From: Stagnimonas aquatica
Lineage (GTDB): Bacteria > Pseudomonadota > Gammaproteobacteria > Nevskiales > Nevskiaceae
Direction of reading: 5' to 3'
Assembly (NCBI RefSeq): GCF_003730135.1
Contig: NZ_RJVO01000005.1
Coordinates: forward strand, 207,151 to 271,150
Length of the DNA: 64,000 bases
A program made the position numbers and the translations under genes. The notes beneath the pieces were generated by a model. That model was given only the letters and a program-made list of their open reading frames with translations. It was not told where the DNA came from and did no database searches. How positions within the stretch are numbered: the stretch's first letter is position 1; the number at the start of each line of letters is the position of its first letter. Shown here piece by piece: positions 52,779-61,771 of this stretch.

Positions 52779-53908
52779 GCGGCGCTGCCCCTCAGGCGCA
52801 ACTCGTCGAGTGCGCGCAGCAGGCCATCCACTTCGGCCGCCTGACTGTCCTTGCCCAGACTCACGCGCACCGCGCCCTTCGCGAGCATCGGCTCCACGCC
52901 CATGGCCAGCAGCACATGGCTGGGCTCGCCGCTGCCACTGGCACAGGCGGAGCCACTGCTGACCGCGTAGCCGCGACGGTCGAGGTGCATCAGCAAGGCT
53001 TCGCCGTCCCAGCCTTCCAGCGCGAACTGGCTGGTGTTGGACAAACGCGGCACGCCCTCGCCGAACAAGCGCGTCCCAGGCAGCGCCCGCAGGCCGGCGT
53101 CGAGACGCTCGCGCAAGACCTGCTGGTGGCGGATGCGTGCCTCCAGTTCCTGCTGCGCGAGTTCCGCAGCGGCGCCGAAGCCGACAATGGCCGGCAGGTT
53201 TTCCGTACCGCCCCGCAGGCCCTTTTCCTGAGCGCCGCCGTGCAATTGCGGATGCAACTCGACTTCCGCCCGCACCAGCAAGGCACCAACCCCCTTGGGG
53301 CCGTAGATCTTGTGGCTGGAGAGGGTCAACAGATCGGCACCCAGCGCCGACATGTCCAGCGGCAGTTTGCCGGCCGCCTGGGTCGCATCGACGTGCAGCC
53401 AGCCGCTGACCGCGTGGATCTCCGTCGCCCAGGGAGCGAGATCGTGGATCACCCCGGTTTCGTTGTTGGCGCGCATCAGGCTCACCAACCGCAGGGGACC
53501 GGTGACCAGCTGACCGCGAAAAGCCGCGCCGTCGATCCGGCCCTGGTCGTCGACGGCGATCACCTCCACTGGCCATCCCTCGGCGCGCAAACTCTCCGCC
53601 GCCTCCATGACGGCTGGATGCTCGGTGGCGCCGTACAACAGGCGGCCACTGGCAGCCCCCTGGCAAAGGCCCTTGAGCGCCAGGTTGTTGGCCTCGGTGC
53701 CGCCACTGGTCCAGATCAGCTCGCCCGGCTGGGCACCGGCCAGAGCCGCAACCTGCGCACGCGCCCTTTCGACCGCGTCCCGTGCCAGGCGACCGTAGCG
53801 GTGCAGGCTGGAAGGATTGCCATACGGCCCAGACAGGTAGGGCAGCATCGCCTCGAGCACCCGCGGATCAATTGCGGTGCTGGCGTTGTGATCCAGATAG
53901 GCGGGCAT
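52775..53908 (-). CDS. Second cysteine desulfurase (IscS/NifS family)
   Basis: A 377-residue PLP enzyme with K200 in [12 protein letters not shown] and C322 in SSGSACASGSGEPS, so active-site residues are complete. It is clearly a relative of the desulfurase half of the fusion 1 kb away, but the two differ throughout and are not a recent duplication. It starts 5 bp after cysE, whose product makes the cysteine precursor, so the pair forms a plausible cysteine-to-sulfane operon. It may feed tRNA thiolation or general Fe-S synthesis. Confidence 0.92.
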   Translation of the reverse strand: MPAYLDHNASTAIDPRVLEAMLPYLSGPYGNPSSLHRYGRLARDAVERARAQVAALAGAQPGELIWTSGGTEANNLALKGLCQGAASGRLLYGATEHPAVMEAAESLRAEGWPVEVIAVDDQGRIDGAAFRGQLVTGPLRLVSLMRANNETGVIHDLAPWATEIHAVSGWLHVDATQAAGKLPLDMSALGADLLTLSSHKIYGPKGVGALLVRAEVELHPQLHGGAQEKGLRGGTENLPAIVGFGAAAELAQQELEARIRHQQVLRERLDAGLRALPGTRLFGEGVPRLSNTSQFALEGWDGEALLMHLDRRGYAVSSGSACASGSGEPSHVLLAMGVEPMLAKGAVRVSLGKDSQAAEVDGLLRALDELRLRGSAA

Positions 53909-53913
53909 GGCCT

Positions 53914-54624
53914 TTAGCGCGCCGCCCCGTCCAACTCCGCGTTGCCCTGCGCGCCGGACGCCTGAAGGGTCGAGGTCAGCCGCCGGATCTCGGCCTCCTG
54001 GGCACTGATCCGCTGAGTCAGCGCTTGAATGGCCTGGGCTACCGGATCGGGCATGTCGCGGGTCACGCCGTAGGCGTCGAAGCCGTGCGCGGCCTGGGTG
54101 TCGGGATCGCTGATGATGCGGGCCGGAATGCCGACGGCGGTCGCCCCGGGCGGCACCGCCTTCACCACCACGGCGTTGGAGCCGATGCGCGCGCCAGCGC
54201 CGACGGTGAATCCGCCCAGCACCTTGGCGCCGCCGCCGACCACGACATCGTCTTCCAGGGTGGGATGCCGCTTGACGCCTTTTTCCAGGCTGGTGCCGCC
54301 TAGGGTCACGCCCTGGTAGATGGTGACGTCGTTGCCGATCACCGCCGTCTCGCCGATCACCACACCGAGCCCGTGGTCAATGAACAGACGCCGACCGATC
54401 ACCGCGCCCGGGTGGATTTCGATCCCGGTGAACCAGCGCGCCAGGTGCGAGTTGAAGCGCGCCGGCCATTTCAAGCCGTGCGTCCACAACCAGTGCGAGA
54501 CCCGGTGTCCCCAGACCGCATGCAGTCCCGGGTAGCAGGTCAGCACCTCCCAGGTGGAGCGTGCCGCCGGATCGCGCTGGCGGATGCTGCGGACGTCCTC
54601 AGCGATGGTGGACAGGATGCCCAT
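53914..54624 (-). CDS. cysE: Serine O-acetyltransferase
   Basis: CysE acetylates serine for cysteine synthesis. The 236-residue product has the helical start ([21 protein letters not shown]) and left-handed beta-helix hexapeptides ([20 protein letters not shown]), with [14 protein letters not shown] at the active site. After the hexapeptides a 60-residue coiled-coil-like tail ([21 protein letters not shown] in part) is added. The feedback-sensing C-terminus typical of E. coli CysE is therefore altered. Next to a desulfurase, as in Azotobacter-type nif/isc clusters. Confidence 0.93.
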   Translation of the reverse strand: MGILSTIAEDVRSIRQRDPAARSTWEVLTCYPGLHAVWGHRVSHWLWTHGLKWPARFNSHLARWFTGIEIHPGAVIGRRLFIDHGLGVVIGETAVIGNDVTIYQGVTLGGTSLEKGVKRHPTLEDDVVVGGGAKVLGGFTVGAGARIGSNAVVVKAVPPGATAVGIPARIISDPDTQAAHGFDAYGVTRDMPDPVAQAIQALTQRISAQEAEIRRLTSTLQASGAQGNAELDGAAR

Positions 54625-54632
54625 GATGGAAG

Positions 54633-55463
54633 CTAGCCTTCGGCCAACGGCGGCAACAGGAGATCGGCGTTATTGCGCCGGCGCTTGGGCTTTTCAACGG
54701 TGGTGAGGATGCCGCGCAGCAGATTCAGCTCGTTGAGGTCGGGCTGCGAGCGGTTGAACAGGGTGCGCAGGCGCCGCATCAGCAGACGCGGGTTGTCGGG
54801 GTCGAGGAAGCCGGTCGCCAAGAGCACCCGCTCCAGGTGTTCATAGAACTGCTCGACCTGCTCGGCGGTGGGCGGCTGGTACCAGGGGTGATCGGCCTTG
54901 GCCGAGACCCGAGGCACTTCGGCAATCGCCGCCCGGCGCAGCACGTAGCAGAGCACCTGCACCGCCTGAGCCAGATTCAGCGAGGAGTAGCCGGGGTTGG
55001 ACGGGATGGCGACCACTGCGTTGCAGCGGTCCAGCTCTTCGTTAGTGAGGCCGGTCTGCTCGTAACCGAACACCAGCGCCACCCGGCCATGCTCGGCGCG
55101 CGCGACGGCCTGCTCGGCGAAGGCTTCCGGAGTCAACGGTTCGTCGCCGAGATGGCGCGCGCGGGCCGAGGTGCCCACCACCCAGGCGCAGTCGGCGACG
55201 GCCTCTTCCAGGGTCTTGGTGACCCGGGCTTCGTCCAGCACCACCAGGGCTCCGGAAGCCTGAGCGCGCGCCTGCGGGTGCGGATAGCGCTCCGGCTCGA
55301 CCAGGGCCAGGTCGCGCAGGCCCATGTTCATCATCGCCCGCGCGGTCGAGCCGATATTGCCCGGATGCTGGGTGTGGCTCAGCACCACACGGAAGTTGGC
55401 GAGCCGGGGATCAAACAGGGAATCGCTGCGCGTGGGCAGGCGTTCGAGAGGGAGAGTAGCCAT
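54633..55463 (-). CDS. trmJ: tRNA (cytidine/uridine-32-2'-O)-methyltransferase TrmJ
   Basis: A SPOUT methyltransferase making Cm32/Um32 in tRNA. The 276-residue product has the knot motifs [31 protein letters not shown] and the [16 protein letters not shown] motif, plus a C-terminal domain. Its place next to suhB and before cysE is conserved in gammaproteobacteria (suhB-trmJ). Confidence 0.95.
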   Translation of the reverse strand: MATLPLERLPTRSDSLFDPRLANFRVVLSHTQHPGNIGSTARAMMNMGLRDLALVEPERYPHPQARAQASGALVVLDEARVTKTLEEAVADCAWVVGTSARARHLGDEPLTPEAFAEQAVARAEHGRVALVFGYEQTGLTNEELDRCNAVVAIPSNPGYSSLNLAQAVQVLCYVLRRAAIAEVPRVSAKADHPWYQPPTAEQVEQFYEHLERVLLATGFLDPDNPRLLMRRLRTLFNRSQPDLNELNLLRGILTTVEKPKRRRNNADLLLPPLAEG

Positions 55464-55504
55464 AGCGTGGTATTCTAAACGCTTGCCTTCACTCGCTTTT
55501 TGCC

Positions 55505-56284
55505 ATGCAGCCGCTCGCCAACATCGCCGTCCTCGCCGCCCGCGCCGCCGGCAACTTCATCATGCGCAATTACGACCGCGTCGATGCGCTGAAGATCGAG
55601 CGCAAGGGCAAGAGCGACTTCGTGACCCAGGTGGACCGTGGCGCGGAAAGCGAGATCGTCAAGATCATCCGCAAGCACTACCCCGAGCACGCCATCCTCG
55701 GCGAGGAAGGCGGTGCTTCCGGCCGCGATGGCGAAGTGCGCTGGATCATCGACCCGCTGGATGGCACCACCAACTTCCTGCACAGCCTGCCGCACTTCGC
55801 GGTCTCGATCGGCGTGGAAGTGCGCGGCCGCCTGGAGCACGGCGTGATCTATGCGCCCTGCACCCAGGACCTCTACGTGGCCAGCCGCAACGAAGGCGCC
55901 ACGCTCAACAACAAGCGCATCCGGGTCAGCAAGGCCAAGGAGATGGAAGATGCCCTGATCGGCACCGGCTTCCCGATCCGCAACCCGGAGACGCTAGACA
56001 CCTATCTGCCGATGATGCGCCGCGTGGCCGAAAACAGTGCCGGCCTGCGCCGCGCCGGCGCTGCTGCGCTGGATCTCGCCTATGTCGCGGCCGGCCGCCT
56101 GGATGGCTTCTTCGAGCTCAATCTCAAGCCCTGGGACATCGCCGCCGGCATCGTCATCGTCCAGGAGGCCGGCGGTGGCGTGACCGGCCTGCGGGAGGGT
56201 GAGTTGCTGGAGCACGGCCACATTCTTGCCGCCACGCCCAAGTTGCTACAGCCGCTGAAGGATCTGCTGGGCAAGGTCGACTGA
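55505..56284 (+). CDS. suhB: Inositol monophosphatase family protein SuhB
   Basis: SuhB is an inositol monophosphatase fold protein that also joins the rRNA antitermination complex with NusA/NusB/NusG. The 259-residue protein has the metal site motifs ILGEEGG, WIIDPLDGTTNFLHSL and the C-terminal LKPWDIAAG. It is divergent from trmJ, with 41 bp between them; both promoters must overlap there (TATTCT-like bases at 55470-55475). Confidence 0.96.
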   Translation: MQPLANIAVLAARAAGNFIMRNYDRVDALKIERKGKSDFVTQVDRGAESEIVKIIRKHYPEHAILGEEGGASGRDGEVRWIIDPLDGTTNFLHSLPHFAVSIGVEVRGRLEHGVIYAPCTQDLYVASRNEGATLNNKRIRVSKAKEMEDALIGTGFPIRNPETLDTYLPMMRRVAENSAGLRRAGAAALDLAYVAAGRLDGFFELNLKPWDIAAGIVIVQEAGGGVTGLREGELLEHGHILAATPKLLQPLKDLLGKVD

Positions 56285-56291
56285 TTAACGC

Positions 56292-56350
56292 GGGCGGCCT
56301 CCACAACGGCCGCCCATTCAAGGCAGGGCGCGCGGCCGGAAACCGGCCGC
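56292..56350. terminator. Convergent hairpin region between suhB and sat
   Basis: Two perfect 8-bp stems: GGGCGGCC (56292-56299) with GGCCGCCC (56308-56315), and GCGGCCGG (56332-56339) with CCGGCCGC (56343-56350). They lie between the stops of suhB and sat, so they may separate the two transcripts in either direction. No T-tract follows, so Rho-independent action is uncertain. The loop side carries CCATTCAAGGCAG, also seen at 12264-12276. Confidence 0.45.
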
Positions 56351-56374
56351 CGCACCCGCCCCGTCTTCCAGAAC

Positions 56375-57559
56375 TCAGCCGCCCAGGCTCTGGTAGTAGT
56401 CCATCAGCACCTTGGCGACTTCCGGTCGGGAGAATTCCGGCGGTGGGGCAATGCCCTGCCCCAACATCTGCCGCACCTTGGTGCCCGAAAGCGCGATGAA
56501 GTCCTCCGGGTTGTGATCCGGCGCCTCGCGCATCATCACCACCCGGTTCAGCTTCTTGCTGTAGGCGGTGTTGTCGGCACGGAAGATCTGGATCTTCAGG
56601 GCATCGGCCGGCACCTTCTCGTCGAAGATGGTCTGGGCATCGAAGGGACCGTAGTAGTCGCCCACGCCAGCGTGGTCACGGCCGACGATGAGGTAGTCGG
56701 CACCCATGTTCTGGCGGAACACCGCGTGCAGCACCGCCTCGCGCGGGCCGGCGTAGAGCATGTCGAAGCCGTAGCCGGTGATCATCACCGTGTTGGGCGG
56801 GAAATAGTGCTCCACCATCTGCCGAATGCAGGCATCGCGCACCGGCGCCGGAATGTCGCCCTCCTTGAGCTTGCCCAGCAGCATGTGAATGACGATGCCG
56901 TCGGCCGACAGGCGCTCCTGCGCCATGCGGCACAGCTCCTCGTGCGCGCGGTGCATCGGATTGCGGGTCTGGAAGGCCACCACCTTGTTCCAGCCGCGCT
57001 GGGCGATCTCCTCGCGAATCTCGGCAGCGGTGCGGAAGGTGTCGGGGAACTCGTCACGGAAGTAACTGAAGTTCAGCACCTCAATGGGGCCCGACAGCAG
57101 CTGATTGCCCAGGCCCAGGAAGGTCTGCACGCCGGGATGCTTGGCGTCGAGGGTGCCGAAAATCTCCTTGGCCATGCCCTGCAACTGCTCGTCGCTGACC
57201 GTCTCGACCGCCTGCACATCCATGATCGCCAGGACCGGATGGCCTTCGATATTGGGGTCGCGCAGCGCATAGCGACCCGGCTTCAAGCCGGACTGCTTGG
57301 TTAGGTTGAGGATCGGCACCGGCCAGAACAGGCCATCGCTGGTCTTCAGATCCTTGGTCACCGACAGGGCATCCGCCAGGTTCATGTAGCCCTTGAGCGG
57401 GTTGAAGTAACCCGCCGCGAGCATGACCGCGTTGGCCGCTGCCGCGGAGTTGAGCAGCAGGTCGGGCAGTTGCGAGGCTTCCGCCAGCAGGGCAGCGCGA
57501 CGCTGCTCATCGGCGACATACAGCGGGTTGAGCGTGGGGGAACCGTGCGGGGCAATCAT
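56375..57559 (-). CDS. sat: ATP sulfurylase (Sat type)
   Basis: Sat makes adenosine 5'-phosphosulfate from sulfate and ATP, or the reverse in sulfur oxidisers. The 394-residue product has VVAFQTRNPMHRAHEELC, the GRDHAGVGDYYG motif, and a complete C-terminal part. This is the monomer-type Sat, not the CysDN heterodimer. Neither aprAB nor an APS kinase or reductase is near, so whether it works in assimilation or oxidation is open. Terminal proximity to cysE and desulfurases fits a sulfur-related neighbourhood. Confidence 0.95.
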   Translation of the reverse strand: MIAPHGSPTLNPLYVADEQRRAALLAEASQLPDLLLNSAAAANAVMLAAGYFNPLKGYMNLADALSVTKDLKTSDGLFWPVPILNLTKQSGLKPGRYALRDPNIEGHPVLAIMDVQAVETVSDEQLQGMAKEIFGTLDAKHPGVQTFLGLGNQLLSGPIEVLNFSYFRDEFPDTFRTAAEIREEIAQRGWNKVVAFQTRNPMHRAHEELCRMAQERLSADGIVIHMLLGKLKEGDIPAPVRDACIRQMVEHYFPPNTVMITGYGFDMLYAGPREAVLHAVFRQNMGADYLIVGRDHAGVGDYYGPFDAQTIFDEKVPADALKIQIFRADNTAYSKKLNRVVMMREAPDHNPEDFIALSGTKVRQMLGQGIAPPPEFSRPEVAKVLMDYYQSLGG

Positions 57560-57763
57560 CGGGCGCGTCTCGGGTTAGAACTGGGAGTAGCCGGAAAGGC
57601 GGCATAGGGTAAACGTAGCCCGTGCCGGGCGAGCAGCTTCGAACGGACGAGGTCGATGTGGAGATTCGTCCGTCACACCGAAGGGGGCGCGGCGTCAGCT
57701 AGCGAGCGCACCACCGATGCAGCCAAAAGCTTGGCCGAGGCCCCCAATCTGCCGATGCCCCCC
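57560..57763. other. sat upstream region with a hairpin
   Basis: About 200 bp without a gene. ACGGACGA (57643-57650) and TCGTCCGT (57666-57673) form an 8-bp inverted repeat with a 15-nt loop. It could be the 3' end of the fcl-gmd transcript or an operator for sat; there is no T-tract. No riboswitch pattern was recognised. Confidence 0.35.
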
Positions 57764-58753
57764 TCAGCCGCGCGCCTCGTTGGCATGCGCGAGGAACCAG
57801 TCGTAGGCGTCGCGGAGGCCATCGACCAGGGAAATCCGGGCGCGCCAGCCCATGGCAGCCAGCCGCGACACGTCCATGAGCTTGCGAGGCGTGCCGTCCG
57901 GCTTGTCGGTATCGAAGCGCAGACTGCCGGTGAAGCCGGTGATGTGGGCGATGGTTTCCGCCAGCTCGCGAATGGTCACGTCCTGGCCGGTGCCGACGTT
58001 GATGTGCGACAGCATGGGGCTGACGTTGGCCTCATAGCTGGCGCGGTCCAGCTCCAGCACGAACAGCGAGGCCTCGGCCATGTCATCGACGTGCAGGAAC
58101 TCACGCTTGGGCGTGCCCGTGCCCCAGACCACGACCTCGCTCGCACCAGACGCCACCGCCTCGTGGAAGCGCCGCAGCATCGCCGGCACGACGTGGCTGT
58201 TCGAGGGATGGAAGTTGTCGTTGGGGCCGTACAGATTGGTTGGCATCACCGAGCGGTAGTCGGTCCCGTACTGGCGGTTGTAGGACTCGCAGAGCTTGAT
58301 GCCAGCGATCTTGGCGATTGCATACGGTTCGTTGGTGGGTTCCAGCACGCCGGTCAACAGGCTGCTTTCCGGCATCGGCTGCGGCGCGAACTTGGGATAG
58401 ATGCAGGAGCTGCCAAGGAACAGCAACTGCCGCACGCCCGCCTGATAGGCCTGATGGATGAGGTTGCACTCCATCATCAGGTTTTCGTAGATGAATTCCG
58501 CCGGATAGTTGTTGTTGGCAAGGATGCCGCCCACCTTGGCCGCCGCCAGCACGACTACATCGGGCTTTTCGCTGGCGAAGAAATCACGGACTGCGGCCTG
58601 GTCGGTGAGATCCAGTTCCGCGTGGCTGCGCGTCAGCAGTTGCAGTCGTTCACCGGCCGCCTGCCGGGCCTGCAGCCGGCGCAGGATGGCCGAGCCAACC
58701 ATCCCGCGATGGCCGGCGACGTAGATCTTTCGCTCCACGGAGACGGAACTCAT
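57764..58753 (-). CDS. fcl: GDP-L-fucose synthase
   Basis: An NADPH-dependent epimerase/reductase giving GDP-L-fucose. The 329-residue SDR protein has the nucleotide motif [14 protein letters not shown], the catalytic region [19 protein letters not shown], and YAIAKIAG with the Tyr/Lys pair. It follows gmd after 3 bp, so GDP-mannose is converted in two steps to GDP-fucose, likely for O-antigen or exopolysaccharide. Confidence 0.96.
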   Translation of the reverse strand: MSSVSVERKIYVAGHRGMVGSAILRRLQARQAAGERLQLLTRSHAELDLTDQAAVRDFFASEKPDVVVLAAAKVGGILANNNYPAEFIYENLMMECNLIHQAYQAGVRQLLFLGSSCIYPKFAPQPMPESSLLTGVLEPTNEPYAIAKIAGIKLCESYNRQYGTDYRSVMPTNLYGPNDNFHPSNSHVVPAMLRRFHEAVASGASEVVVWGTGTPKREFLHVDDMAEASLFVLELDRASYEANVSPMLSHINVGTGQDVTIRELAETIAHITGFTGSLRFDTDKPDGTPRKLMDVSRLAAMGWRARISLVDGLRDAYDWFLAHANEARG

Positions 58754-58756
58754 GGG

Positions 58757-59872
58757 CTACTCGTGGCTCACCGAAACCTTGAATCCCGCATTGCGGAGCA
58801 CCGCATGCTGGCGCGCCTTGTCGAGATCGTGCGCGACCATCTCGGCCAGCATCTCGTCGAGACTGATCTCCGGTACCCAGCCCAGCTTCTGCTTGGCCTT
58901 GGAAGGATCGCCCAGCAGGGTTTCCACCTCGGCGGGACGGAAGTAGCGCGGGTCGATGCGGACAATCACATTCCCCACTTTCAGCGCCGGCGCCTTGTCG
59001 CCCTCGATGGCGGCGACCACCGCCAGCTCCTCGACGCCCTCACCACGAAACTCCAGGCTGATCCCCAGCTGCGCGGCGCTGCGGCGAATGAATTCGCGCA
59101 CGGACACCTGGATTCCGGTGGCGATCACGAAGTCTTCCGGCCGCTCCTGCTGCAGCATCATCCACTGCATGCGCACATAGTCCTTGGCATGCCCCCAATC
59201 ACGCAGGGAGTCGATGTTGCCCATGTAGAGACAGGACTCCAGTCCCTGGGCAATGTTCGCCAGACCACGCGTCACCTTGCGCGTCACGAAGGTCTCCCCA
59301 CGGCGCGGCGACTCGTGATTGAACAGGATGCCGTTGCAGGCATAAATGCCGTAGGCCTCCCGGTAGTTCACCGTGATCCAGTAGGCGTACATCTTGGCCA
59401 CCGCATACGGGGAGCGCGGGTGGAAGGGTGTGGTTTCCTTCTGCGGAATCTCCTGAACCAGTCCGTAAAGCTCCGAGGTCGAGGCCTGATAAAAGCGTGT
59501 CTTCTTTTCCAGCCCCAGGAAGCGGATTCCCTCCAGCAGCCGCAAGGTGCCGATGGCATCCACATCCGCCGTGTATTCCGGCGCCTCAAAGCTGACCGCA
59601 ACGTGCGACTGCGCCCCGAGGTTGTAGACCTCGTCCGGCTGAGTCTCCCGGAGGATGCGGATGAGGTTGGAAGTGTCGGTGAGGTCCCCGTAATGCAGCC
59701 GCAACTTCGGATTGGGCTCGTGCGGATCCTGGTAGATGTGATCGATCCGCTCGGTGTTGAGCGAGGAGGCACGGCGCTTGATGCCATGGACCTCGTAGCC
59801 CTTGGCGAGCAGCAGCTCGGCCAAGTAGGAGCCGTCTTGGCCGGTGATGCCGGTGATTAGCGCTTTTTTCAT
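58757..59872 (-). CDS. gmd: GDP-mannose 4,6-dehydratase
   Basis: Makes GDP-4-keto-6-deoxymannose. The 371-residue product begins [18 protein letters not shown], and has the catalytic Tyr/Lys in [13 protein letters not shown], with RTE-type NADP contacts. It heads the gmd-fcl pair. The 5' end faces the 650-bp non-coding region shared with the rightward sugar genes. Confidence 0.97.
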   Translation of the reverse strand: MKKALITGITGQDGSYLAELLLAKGYEVHGIKRRASSLNTERIDHIYQDPHEPNPKLRLHYGDLTDTSNLIRILRETQPDEVYNLGAQSHVAVSFEAPEYTADVDAIGTLRLLEGIRFLGLEKKTRFYQASTSELYGLVQEIPQKETTPFHPRSPYAVAKMYAYWITVNYREAYGIYACNGILFNHESPRRGETFVTRKVTRGLANIAQGLESCLYMGNIDSLRDWGHAKDYVRMQWMMLQQERPEDFVIATGIQVSVREFIRRSAAQLGISLEFRGEGVEELAVVAAIEGDKAPALKVGNVIVRIDPRYFRPAEVETLLGDPSKAKQKLGWVPEISLDEMLAEMVAHDLDKARQHAVLRNAGFKVSVSHE

Positions 59873-60520
59873 GAATAGCGGCCCTTCGGAACAGTCATTG
59901 GGCGATGTGAGTGACTAAGAGCTCGGATTGTGACAGCCCCTGGGATTAGAGACGAAAGACTCCAGCCAAAAGAGCACCTCCAGCCTGGGCCTCCCGGCGG
60001 GAGCCAACGACGTCCGTCAACGCGCAGCCCCAGTTTTCGCGCACCGCAGCCCAATTCCAAGGAGACCAGCGACATCGCCAATCGGCGTGGAGCCTCGTGG
60101 GCAGAGCACATGGCCTTCAAGGTCAGTGATCCGCAGACGTGGGCTTCGCATATCCCAGACGTGACCACCGTCTCGTCATTTGGCCGGAGCGCCCGTCCGC
60201 GACTTGGCCCTACCGGGTAGACTTGCTGCGGTGGCGGCCGTGGTGCCCTGTTTATACGATCACGAGCATGGACCAAAAGCGCTGTGCTGCAGCCAGCCAT
60301 CAACGGCCAAGGGAACGACTATTGCTGGGCGCCAGCGCACGCTCTGTACTAATTCGAACGCACAATAGTTCTCCATGTAACCATCCAGGCCTCAACACGC
60401 AGCGCACATCTAGGTCGCCCCCTTGTGTCCCCACCGACTTGGGTGATGGCTACCGCTCGTGGCATTAGATAACAATCCCTGTAAATTACACTGCGGGATG
60501 CACCGCAAGAAAAGCAACAA
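59873..60520. other. 650-bp intergenic region at the polysaccharide locus
   Basis: No convincing gene. Some frames are open for 60-145 codons on both strands, but none has family-like motifs or a ribosome-binding site. The left part is GC-rich; from about 60340 it is AT-richer. A small hairpin TGCGG-GATGCA-CCGCA (60492-60507) precedes the rightward gene. The stretch may hold divergent promoters and decayed gene remnants. A GCGGTAGC octamer on the minus strand near 60450 resembles the core of an ops/JUMPstart element, but it is too short to claim. Confidence 0.4.
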
Positions 60521-61753
60521 ATGATCCCGTCGAAGAACACTTTGGTTTTTTTTATTTCCTCCTTCTCGGGAATTAATACTGGAATTGGCGGCCACTACCG
60601 TTCAGTAAAAGAAATATCAAAAAGCCTGCAATCAGATCGAGAAGTCTTTGTAATCACTTTCGGCGATGTGCCCTCTTCAGTATTCGACGATGTGTCCTAT
60701 CACCGCCACATCCGGATGGACTCTCCCTTCGACATTAAGGGGTTGAAAGCACTCGCAGGCGCTGAAAAGGAGATCGTCCACCAGGCCGCTTCCAAACCAA
60801 TTTTTATCTCGGTTGGTTGGGTATTCAGCAGCGTACCCATGATGCTTGCAGCTCGCGGCCTCGATGTACTCTTCGCCCACATCAAGCCCGGCGGCGGCAG
60901 CCCGAAGTGGACAAAGATATTTCAAGAAGTCCCGTTAGTAGTTTTTCATGACGAAGACAGAAAATTGTTCTCCAACAATGGTACCAAGCACGACATTCTC
61001 GTCGCGCCAGGGCGGGTAACCCCACCTCCGCGAGATGAGGAGTATCTGGAGAAAGCCGTTTATCCGCATATCGGCAATAAGATTGGCGCGCAAACGCTAG
61101 TCTGTGTCATGCGAATATCCGAAGAAAAAAGGAAGCCACTCGATCTAATCTATCAATATATATGCAGTCATCCGCATGACTTTTACTTCTTCCATTATGG
61201 CGTCTCACAAGACAAGCCCATGCTGGAGGAATTGAAAAATAAGGCATCTGGCGCCGCAGTCAAAATTATTGACGATGATTACTCTGTAAATTCTGCAGCA
61301 CGCGCACTTCATGGATTTGGTGCGTTCTGCGGCATCGGTCGGTCCGCCATTGAAGCCATGGCTCTTGGGCTTCCGACGTTCGTTCCCGTAGTTGGTCCGT
61401 CTGGCACGGCAACCCTGGTGGCCATTACCGAGGAAAACTGGCGGGTTTTCCTGAACCAGAACTTCACTCATCGAGCAAAGTATGAGGATCTTGAGAGAGC
61501 GGGCGCCTGTATCGAAGTTGATGACCTTGCCGATCCGAAAACCAGGGAAAAACTTGCAAAAGACGCCTTCAGCGTCTACTCAAAAAATCTGTCCCCAGAG
61601 GCATCGCGACAGGCATGGAAGAATTTTCTGGACGCCATCGAGACTCGGCCCGGGGTGGGCTTTCTTCGAGCGCTGTACTATGTCCTCAAGGGCATTAAGC
61701 TGACGATTAAGCGCGTCAAGCTCAGCCAGACAAGACGCGGTCAGGCTGGTTAA
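60521..61753 (+). CDS. Glycosyltransferase-like protein
   Basis: A 410-residue protein probably of the GT-B fold. It starts with VFFISSFSGINTGIGGHYRSV, a nucleotide-sugar transferase-like N-terminus, and in the C-terminal half has GRSAIEAMALGLPTFVPVVG, similar to the E-x7-E region of GT4 enzymes though shorter. Donor and acceptor are unknown. Base composition is much lower in GC than the housekeeping part, and codons ending in A/T are common, so transfer from another source is likely. The next gene follows after 18 bp. Confidence 0.7.
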   Translation: MIPSKNTLVFFISSFSGINTGIGGHYRSVKEISKSLQSDREVFVITFGDVPSSVFDDVSYHRHIRMDSPFDIKGLKALAGAEKEIVHQAASKPIFISVGWVFSSVPMMLAARGLDVLFAHIKPGGGSPKWTKIFQEVPLVVFHDEDRKLFSNNGTKHDILVAPGRVTPPPRDEEYLEKAVYPHIGNKIGAQTLVCVMRISEEKRKPLDLIYQYICSHPHDFYFFHYGVSQDKPMLEELKNKASGAAVKIIDDDYSVNSAARALHGFGAFCGIGRSAIEAMALGLPTFVPVVGPSGTATLVAITEENWRVFLNQNFTHRAKYEDLERAGACIEVDDLADPKTREKLAKDAFSVYSKNLSPEASRQAWKNFLDAIETRPGVGFLRALYYVLKGIKLTIKRVKLSQTRRGQAG

Positions 61754-61771
61754 TCGTTGCAAAATATAATA

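Noticed and set aside
59869..60303. Minus-strand 144-codon frame upstream of gmd
   Set aside because: It has no recognisable motif or ribosome-binding site, ends inside gmd's start, and its residues look like random GC-rich translation. Kept as intergenic.
60139..60468. Plus-strand 109-codon frame in the polysaccharide intergenic region
   Set aside because: Cys/Arg/Ser-rich with no domain and no start signal; another frame is open over the same bases.
60440..60470. JUMPstart/ops-like element (GCGGTAGC on the minus strand)
   Set aside because: Only eight bases match, the rest of the 39-bp JUMPstart is absent, and it would point toward gmd from an unclear promoter.
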